Shown: piece after piece, positions 4,824 to 9,452 of the stretch
How positions within the stretch are numbered: the first letter of the stretch is position 1
Layout: every line of letters starts with the position of its first letter
Assembly: GCA_002691725.1 (NCBI GenBank)
Contig: NZIT01000011.1
Span: 1-9,452 of the forward strand
Source of the DNA: SAR116 cluster bacterium
Lineage (GTDB): Bacteria > Pseudomonadota > Alphaproteobacteria > Puniceispirillales > UBA1172
Direction: 5' to 3'
Length of the DNA stretch: 9,452 nucleotides
Notes under the pieces: model-generated
Database searches by the model: none
What the model was told of the DNA's origin: nothing
The model's input: only the letters and a program-made list of their open reading frames with translations
Made by a program: the position numbers and the translations under genes

Positions 4824-6044
4824 TTAAGCCTTTGTCGTTTTTGTCAGCCATTCACGACCCTTTAGCATGGCTCCCCAATATACTTTTGGCAGTATCATTT
4901 TTTTCAGTATCCACGCGGATCGTCTGGCCTTGGTGGAGTCCCATGGGAATGTTGGCATGATTTTGCCGCCATAACCAAACTCAGCTAGAATAATTTTCCC
5001 CTTTTCAACTGTTAAAGGGCAAGAGCCATATCCATCATATAATGGGTTCACATCCTTACCGGCAAGATAAGCGATAACATTACCTGCCACAATAGGTGCC
5101 TGTTTTCTTGCCGCCGCCACGGTTTTTGCGTTTGACGTTGATGTCACATCACCCAGCGCAAAGATATTGGAGAAATGATTATGCTGGAGCGTTTCGGGAT
5201 TAACATCTACCCAGCCGCCTTCATTTGCAATTGGACTATTCATGATGAAATCAGGGGCGCGTTGTGGAGGGCAGACATGAATCATGTCAAAGTTGCGGGT
5301 GATGGTTTTTGGCTCTTTGCCCTCGTTTGTCACTTTAAACCATGCTTTTTTTGTAGTGCCGTCAATTTTGATCAGGTTATGGCCAAAATCTAGGTTGATG
5401 CCGTACCGGTCAACATATTTCATCAATGGCGGCACATAAGTAGCACATCCAAAAAGAACGGGGCCGGCGTTACAGAATGAAACATTCATATCAGCGAGCT
5501 GACCGGTTTTTTGCCAGTGATCACAAGATAGATACATTGCTTTCTGCGGAGCGCCTGCACATTTAATGGGCATTCCCGGTTGCGTAAAAATGGCTTCTTT
5601 TCCTTTCATGCTTTGGACAAGTTCCCATGTGTAAGACGCCAGATCATAGCTATAGTTGGACGTAACGCCATTGCTGCCTAGCGCATCTTTTAATCCTTCA
5701 ATAGCATCCCAGTCCAGTTTTAGTCCGGGCGCAACGATGAGAATTTCATAACTGATTTTTGATTTGTTGCTCAAAGCTACTTCATTTTTCTTTGGGTCAA
5801 TTTTGATAACCTCGTCTTTGACGCGGGTAATATGTGATGGCCATACGGCATCCATATCTCGGCATGTATCTTCTTTTTTGAATACGCCTGCGCCAACCAT
5901 AGTCCATCCTGGCTGGTAGTAATGTTTTTTAGCTGGTTCAATGACAGCAATATCAAGTGATGAGCTCCTTTTTCTCAAGCTAGTTGCCGTTGCTAATCCT
6001 GCGGCACCGCCACCAATGATGAGAATTTGATGTGATTTAGACAC
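4824..6044 (-). CDS. sqr: Sulfide:quinone oxidoreductase, type II
   Basis: A 406-residue FAD enzyme of the inner membrane face that oxidises sulfide and passes electrons to quinone. GGGAAG (11-16) is the N-terminal dinucleotide-binding loop. HYYQPGWTMVGAG (41-53) matches the segment of mitochondrial SQR (HFYQPIWTLVGAG). The redox cysteines are Cys162 in KCAGAPQKAMYLS and Cys342 in YGSCPL, equivalent to human Cys201 and Cys379. IFALGD (294-299) is the second FAD-binding motif. The C terminus (about 373-400) has the aromatic, basic amphipathic character of the membrane-anchoring helices. The start is a GTG at 6044 with AAGGGGG upstream. It is transcribed divergently from the methanethiol oxidase gene and would remove the H2S that this oxidase makes. 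A perfect palindrome (6064-6083) lies 19 bases upstream of its start. Confidence 0.92.
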   Translation of the reverse strand: MSKSHQILIIGGGAAGLATATSLRKRSSSLDIAVIEPAKKHYYQPGWTMVGAGVFKKEDTCRDMDAVWPSHITRVKDEVIKIDPKKNEVALSNKSKISYEILIVAPGLKLDWDAIEGLKDALGSNGVTSNYSYDLASYTWELVQSMKGKEAIFTQPGMPIKCAGAPQKAMYLSCDHWQKTGQLADMNVSFCNAGPVLFGCATYVPPLMKYVDRYGINLDFGHNLIKIDGTTKKAWFKVTNEGKEPKTITRNFDMIHVCPPQRAPDFIMNSPIANEGGWVDVNPETLQHNHFSNIFALGDVTSTSNAKTVAAARKQAPIVAGNVIAYLAGKDVNPLYDGYGSCPLTVEKGKIILAEFGYGGKIMPTFPWDSTKARRSAWILKKMILPKVYWGAMLKGREWLTKTTKA

Positions 6045-6063
6045 TGAATAACCCCCTTTTTAG

Positions 6064-6083
6064 TTTCTAATTAAAATTAGAAA
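6064..6083. promoter_or_regulatory. Perfect 20-bp palindrome upstream of sqr, candidate operator
   Basis: TTTCTAATT, AA, AATTAGAAA is a perfect inverted repeat placed 19 bases before the GTG of sqr. Position and symmetry suit a dimeric repressor such as an ArsR-type sulfide sensor. The identity of any regulator is inference, as no regulator gene is present in the window. Confidence 0.5.
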
Positions 6084-6208
6084 TTGATTATATACCAAGA
6101 AATTAAATTATTTTTTACTTGACGATGTTATCAATTAATAACCAATATTATCTTAATTTAATTAAAATATTATAACAAATAAAACTTTAGAATAATTAAA
6201 TTACCTAA

Positions 6209-6241
6209 TTGTCTTTATAAAAACATCTTATACAAAGACAA
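6209..6241. promoter_or_regulatory. Inverted repeat upstream of the methanethiol oxidase gene
   Basis: TTGTCTTT (6209-6216) and AAAGACAA (6234-6241) are perfect complements, separated by 17 bases, ending 34 bases before the ATG at 6276. It is a candidate operator or 5' leader hairpin. I cannot place the -35/-10 hexamers with confidence in this AT-rich region. A TTGACG at 6119-6124 is the best -35 candidate but lacks a good -10 at normal spacing. Confidence 0.45.
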
Positions 6242-6275
6242 GACATGAAGAGTTACAAAAGAAAGGGAGAAGTAA

Positions 6276-7643
6276 ATGTCAGAAGCTAACGGAAATTGTT
6301 GTGCGGGTCCAGGATATGCGTCACCGCAGGAAGCTATAAAAGCGCCACGTGAAAATATTGTTTATACTATCTGTATTTATACAGGAACTGGTATCGAAAA
6401 ACCGGATTATCTAGCAACCATTGATGTGGATGAAAATAGTCCGACCTATAACCAAATTATTCATAGAACAGAAGTAGGCGTGGTTGGTGATGAATTGCAT
6501 CACATGGGATGGAATGCTTGTTCATCATGCAATAACGATGGCAATATGGAAAGACGCTATTTAATTATTCCGGGTGTGCGGACATCTAATTTTTATATCG
6601 TTGATACTGCTACTGACCCACGAAAACCTACCCTGTTTAAAACAATTGATGGTGAAGAAATTAAGCAGAAAACCAATTTGTCTGCTCCACATACAGTGCA
6701 TTGTCTAGGCGCTGATATTATTGTTTCGATGCTGGGTGATGCAAATGGTGACGCCCCTGGTGGTTATTTGCATCTTGATAAGGACTTCAATATTATAGGG
6801 CGTTGGGAAACTGATACAACTGGTATGAATTTTAGCTACGATTTCTGGTATCAGCCACGCCACAATATGATGGTTTCTACCGAATGGGCAGCGCCAAATA
6901 CTTTTCTGCCTGGCTTTGATCTCGAAGATGTTGCTAATGGTAAATATGGTCAGCATATCCATTTCTGGGATTTTGAAAACCGTTCAATCGAAAAATCAGT
7001 CAATCTTGGTGCTGAGGGCCTGATACCTCTCGAAGCACGATTTCATCATAATCCGGACAGTACTCATGGATTTGTTGGTGCTACGCTAAGCTCAAATATT
7101 TTCCATTGGTATAAGGATGATGCTGGCGAGTTGCAGATTGAAAAAATCATTGATGTCGATAATATCGATGTTGAAGATTTTCCTGTCCCGATGCCGGGTC
7201 TGATCACAGATATTCTGGTTTCAATGGATGATAAATATCTGTATTTTTCCAACTGGCTACACGGGGATTTGCGGCAGTATGATATTTCAGATCCGTCAAA
7301 CCCGAAATTGACTGGTCAGGTCTGGATTGGTGGATTGCTTGGCAAAGCTCCAGAAGTAAATGGTCGTGCTGTCAACGGAGCACCGCAAATGATTCAGCTG
7401 TCTCTTGATGGCAAAAGATTATTTGTCACAACGTCGCTATTCTCGACATGGGATAATCAGTTCTATCCGGCTATGAAAGACACTGGCGGCGTCATGCTAA
7501 TTGTAGATTGTGATGTTGAGAACGGTGGCATGACCATCCGTGAAGATTTCATGGTCGATTTTGGCAATGAGCCACATGGCCCAGCGCGTGCGCATGAAAC
7601 AAGGTATCCAGGTGGTGATTGTTCATCGGATATCTGGGTTTGA
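6276..7643 (+). CDS. mtoX: Methanethiol oxidase (SBP56/selenium-binding protein family)
   Basis: A 455-residue protein matching SBP56 and human SELENBP1 along its whole length. Landmarks are CCAGPGYASP (8-17), DELHHMGWNACSSC (72-85), APHTVHC (137-143), YDFWYQPRHNMM (188-199), STEWAAPN (201-208), MPGLITDIL (306-314), YFSNWLHGDLRQYDISDP (323-340), APQMIQLSLDGKRLFVTTSL (369-388) and HETRYPGGDCSSDIW (440-454). Characterised members oxidise methanethiol to formaldehyde, H2S and H2O2 and use a metal, copper in the studied bacterial enzyme. There is no signal peptide, so it should be cytoplasmic. Asn59 stands where human has Cys57, the proposed selenium-binding cysteine. The ATG has AAGGGAG six bases upstream. 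A terminator follows directly, then the ferredoxin and DUF2182 genes. The ortholog could have another thiol substrate. Confidence 0.9.
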   Translation: MSEANGNCCAGPGYASPQEAIKAPRENIVYTICIYTGTGIEKPDYLATIDVDENSPTYNQIIHRTEVGVVGDELHHMGWNACSSCNNDGNMERRYLIIPGVRTSNFYIVDTATDPRKPTLFKTIDGEEIKQKTNLSAPHTVHCLGADIIVSMLGDANGDAPGGYLHLDKDFNIIGRWETDTTGMNFSYDFWYQPRHNMMVSTEWAAPNTFLPGFDLEDVANGKYGQHIHFWDFENRSIEKSVNLGAEGLIPLEARFHHNPDSTHGFVGATLSSNIFHWYKDDAGELQIEKIIDVDNIDVEDFPVPMPGLITDILVSMDDKYLYFSNWLHGDLRQYDISDPSNPKLTGQVWIGGLLGKAPEVNGRAVNGAPQMIQLSLDGKRLFVTTSLFSTWDNQFYPAMKDTGGVMLIVDCDVENGGMTIREDFMVDFGNEPHGPARAHETRYPGGDCSSDIWV

Positions 7644-7648
7644 GGAAT

Positions 7649-7684
7649 AAAAGGAGCTTGTTCTGTGTGAATAGGCTCCTTTTT
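7649..7684 (+). terminator. Rho-independent terminator after mtoX
   Basis: AAAAGGAGC (7649-7657) pairs with GCTCCTTTTT (7675-7684) around a 17-base loop, ending in five T. It sits six bases after the mtoX stop and seven before the ferredoxin ATG, so it should partly separate mtoX from the downstream pair. Confidence 0.75.
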
Positions 7685-7691
7685 ATGTAAG

Positions 7692-8069
7692 ATGTCTTCA
7701 TCCAAAACCATGCCTCAAAAAACGCATAAGGTCACTTTGCAAAACAGAGAGAATGCGTCGCTTATGGTCGGAGAACAAGAGCCGATTTTTGATGTGTTCA
7801 ATGCTGCAGGACATGCTTTACCGATTGCTTGCCGATATGGCGGTTGCATCACTTGCGCGGCTAGGCTGGTATCTGGCAAAGTCCGGCAACCTAATGCTAC
7901 GGCGCTTAATAAACGGCAATCTCAAGCTGGCTATGTTCTTTTATGCGTTGCCCGCCCTAAAGAAGAATGTGTATTTGAAGTTGGTGTGGAAAGCCATCAT
8001 TCTCTTTATCAAAATCCATTTGCTCAAGCCAAAGCAGTTGAGCTTCTGAAAGAGGTGAAGAAAAGATGA
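7692..8069 (+). CDS. Plant-type 2Fe-2S ferredoxin
   Basis: A 125-residue soluble electron carrier. Cys47, Cys52, Cys55 and Cys85 give the exact C-x4-C-x2-C-x29-C spacing of plant-type [2Fe-2S] ferredoxins, within ACRYGGCITC and GYVLLC. The C-terminal tail (about 100-125) is longer than in the smallest members and ends in a Lys-rich helix (ELLKEVKKR). The start is uncertain. The ATG at 7692 has no good ribosome binding site because the mtoX terminator occupies that space. The next ATG (7710) is no better. The gene overlaps the DUF2182 gene by four bases (ATGA), showing co-translation with it. It may transfer electrons to or from the oxidase system or the DUF2182 protein. This is inferred from position only. 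Confidence 0.88.
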   Translation: MSSSKTMPQKTHKVTLQNRENASLMVGEQEPIFDVFNAAGHALPIACRYGGCITCAARLVSGKVRQPNATALNKRQSQAGYVLLCVARPKEECVFEVGVESHHSLYQNPFAQAKAVELLKEVKKR

Positions 8070-8923
8070 GGCCAATACTGAAAAAACAGGTACCGGAAAA
8101 GAAAATTGCCTATTCAGGTTTTGCCATAGAACCGATATGGCTGATTATGGCTGTTGTGACTATGGGTTGGACATATACCATATTTCATCTGTTGAATCTC
8201 AATCATGATGCAGGCTATGGCCATTTTGGCCCCGGTATGGGGATTTTTGATGTCTTCAATATCTATTTAAAAGATAACTCTTATTTATTTCTTGCTAACC
8301 TTCCTATCTGTACCACGTTTGATGAAATGTGGACAATTAACAGTGGGCTAAGTGCTTTCTCGATGTGGTTTAGCATGGTGCTTGCAATGATGGTGCCAAG
8401 CCTTTTGCCTTTTCTGATGTCAAAACGACCAGTAGCCAAATCAGCATGGGGATTTCTGTTTGGCTATCTGGCGGTATGGGCATTGTGCTGTGTGGTTGGG
8501 GTATCTTTGCAATATCTTCTTTATGCGGGCGGGTATCTTAATAACCAGATGGTTATATCATCACATTGGTTTTCAGCGGTTATTTTCTTCACGATAGGAA
8601 TTTATCAATTTACCCAAGTCAAGGCGGCGGCATGTATTAACCGCAAACGGGTTATTGACAGGGCTATCAATTCATCATTTGGTCATGGCATGGCATGGAA
8701 ATACGGGACGCAATACGGCATGACTTGTGTTATAGGCTGTTGCCCACTGATGCTCAGCATGTTTGCTTTTGGTTTGATGAATGTTGTTGCCATGGCCGGG
8801 TTAACAATTCTGATGTATATCGAAACCAATTCAAGCGTTGTTGAAAGACACACCAGAAATATAGGGATCACTGCCATAGCTTTAGGAGTTTTTTCGCTGT
8901 TCTTTTATGATCAATTATTCTGA
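8066..8923 (+). CDS. DUF2182 integral membrane protein
   Basis: A 285-residue membrane protein with about six helices (roughly 22-44, 96-118, 127-152, 167-185, 217-252 and 266-283). It carries the DUF2182 hallmarks: AMMVP (107-111), GYLAVWALCCVVGVSLQ (133-149), GIYQFTQVKAAAC (178-190), and GMTCVIGCCPLMLSMFAFGLMN (218-239) followed by Glu253. These Met-, Cys- and His-rich patches are the basis for the family's description as predicted metal-binding. The loop after the first helix contains His47 and GHFGPGMG (52-59), further possible metal ligands. The start overlaps the ferredoxin stop (ATGA) and has GAGGTG upstream. A role in supplying copper or redox equivalents to the methanethiol oxidase is plausible from context but unproven. 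Confidence 0.85.
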   Translation: MRPILKKQVPEKKIAYSGFAIEPIWLIMAVVTMGWTYTIFHLLNLNHDAGYGHFGPGMGIFDVFNIYLKDNSYLFLANLPICTTFDEMWTINSGLSAFSMWFSMVLAMMVPSLLPFLMSKRPVAKSAWGFLFGYLAVWALCCVVGVSLQYLLYAGGYLNNQMVISSHWFSAVIFFTIGIYQFTQVKAAACINRKRVIDRAINSSFGHGMAWKYGTQYGMTCVIGCCPLMLSMFAFGLMNVVAMAGLTILMYIETNSSVVERHTRNIGITAIALGVFSLFFYDQLF

Positions 8924-8927
8924 ATGT

Positions 8928-9098
8928 TTATTTTGTCTTTTTAAAAGCATAAGTAGTAAACTTAATTAAGTTGCTACACGCTAATACAAGTAGTCCCATG
9001 CAAATGATTGCTACCATTAATAATGTAAGAAAATCTGTTCTTAAATTAGAAAAAACTAGTCCAAAATAAGTCAGTATATATATAAGCGTTCTGTTCAA
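8928..9098 (-). CDS. Probable small two-helix membrane protein
   Basis: A minus-strand frame from a TTG at 9098 to the TAA at 8928-8930 gives 56 residues with two hydrophobic stretches (about 5-18 and 23-45, with LLMVAIICMGLLVLAC in the second) and a basic end (AFKKTK). The composition is that of a real membrane protein and not of random AT-rich DNA. It converges on the DUF2182 gene with only four bases between the stops. The frame stays open slightly further upstream, to a stop just before 9109, without an ATG. The TTG has only a weak AAGAAG upstream. The first in-frame ATG is internal. It could be a truncated gene. Confidence 0.4.
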   Translation of the reverse strand: MNRTLIYILTYFGLVFSNLRTDFLTLLMVAIICMGLLVLACSNLIKFTTYAFKKTK

Positions 9099-9276
9099 AG
9101 TTATAGCTTCTTAATCAGTGCAAAGCTAATATATATATATTCTGAATTAAGTCTTTATAATGTTCAAATTCATGTATTGCCGCGCGTAGGTATGTACATT
9201 TTGCCTATGTAATATTATTATTTTTACCCTAGGTCAGGAATATTGGAATATTTGTAGTTTTCATTCTCTGCAATGC

Positions 9277-9297
9277 CGCACGCAAGTGTGTTTTTTT
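9277..9297 (+). terminator. Short GC hairpin with T7
   Basis: CGCAC, loop GCAA, GTGTG (five pairs, one G-T), then seven T. The stem is short but the tail is good. It would stop readthrough before the edge gene's promoter. Confidence 0.45.
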
Positions 9298-9335
9298 CTA
9301 GTGTGAGTGCAGACACAATTTTGTAATACAATTCC

Positions 9336-9341
9336 TATAAT
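9336..9341 (+). promoter_or_regulatory. -10 box for the partial edge gene
   Basis: A perfect TATAAT lies 30 bases before the ATG at 9372. The -35 is poor (GACACA with an 18-base spacer). Confidence 0.4.
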
Positions 9342-9371
9342 TTATAATTTAAACGAACAATGGAGAAAATT

Positions 9372-9452
9372 ATGGAAATGTTAGTAATAGCAAAATTTAC
9401 AAGTAGCTATGATGAATGGAAAGCTATTTACGATGGCGATTTAGAATTAAGA
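9372..9452 (+). CDS. ABM-like small protein, 5' part only
   Basis: Twenty-seven codons are visible before the window ends, starting MEMLVIAKFTSSYDEWKAIY. The pattern of a first strand (MLVIAKF) followed by a helix beginning SYDEWKAIYD is typical of small dimeric alpha/beta-barrel proteins, the same general type as the three genes at 412-1642. GGAG lies six bases upstream and a TATAAT box lies before that. The rest lies outside the window, so the family call is tentative. Confidence 0.6.
   Translation, partial: MEMLVIAKFTSSYDEWKAIYDGDLELR

Larger units (their letters stand above)
9099..9371. other. AT-rich intergenic region with hairpins
   Basis: I see no gene here. It holds TA-rich runs, a hairpin CGTAGG/CCTATG at 9185-9209 and two related 20-base segments (9176-9195 and 9272-9291, 15 of 20 bases identical). 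The second of these becomes a terminator-like hairpin. The promoter of the edge gene lies at its right end. Confidence 0.5.

Overview
This AT-rich window looks like accessory DNA from a proteobacterium, most likely a gammaproteobacterium with a sulfur-oxidising or methylated-sulfur lifestyle. That assignment is inferred from gene content: a type II sulfide:quinone oxidoreductase, an SBP56-type methanethiol oxidase and a 2Fe-2S ferredoxin. No ribosomal or housekeeping protein gene is present to confirm it. I saw no insertion sequence, integrase or CRISPR array.

Left part (1-1642). Positions 184-204 match the 3' end of a tRNA, from the T-loop through CCA and closest to initiator tRNA-Met, but no tRNA body lies upstream. 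A good rho-independent terminator follows. This is what remains at one end of an element integrated into a tRNA gene. Three small genes on the minus strand follow (1289-1642, 881-1208, 412-813). They look like dimeric alpha/beta-barrel proteins of the antibiotic-biosynthesis-monooxygenase (ABM) type. The middle one is open for about 108 codons only if one A is removed from an A7 run just after its ATG. A fourth protein of similar type starts at the right edge (9372).

Middle part (1643-3861). This is a patchwork of very small genes and structured non-coding DNA. It holds a 58-codon ORF (minus), two large imperfect palindromes, a 66-residue zinc-ribbon-like protein, a 15-residue hydrophobic peptide with an ideal ribosome binding site, a terminator, a two-gene operon of small membrane proteins (minus; one is DUF6804-like) behind a highly foldable leader, and decayed coding sequence. 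A 32-bp exact direct repeat (78-109 and 3562-3593) links this debris to the left end, which suggests a shared mobile-element origin.

Right part (3862-8923). This is the coherent functional unit. On the minus strand are a type II SQR and an alpha/beta hydrolase. Divergent on the plus strand are SBP56/methanethiol oxidase, a plant-type 2Fe-2S ferredoxin and a DUF2182 membrane protein. Methanethiol oxidase yields formaldehyde, H2S and H2O2, and SQR would pass the sulfide electrons to quinone. The 231-bp divergent promoter region holds a perfect 20-bp palindrome next to sqr and a second inverted repeat next to the oxidase gene. The ferredoxin and DUF2182 genes overlap by four bases and are good candidates for an electron-transfer or metal-maturation pair serving the oxidase. 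That role is inference.

The tail (8924-9371) holds a probable unlisted 56-codon two-helix membrane ORF on the minus strand, a terminator-like hairpin and a promoter for the partial gene at the edge.
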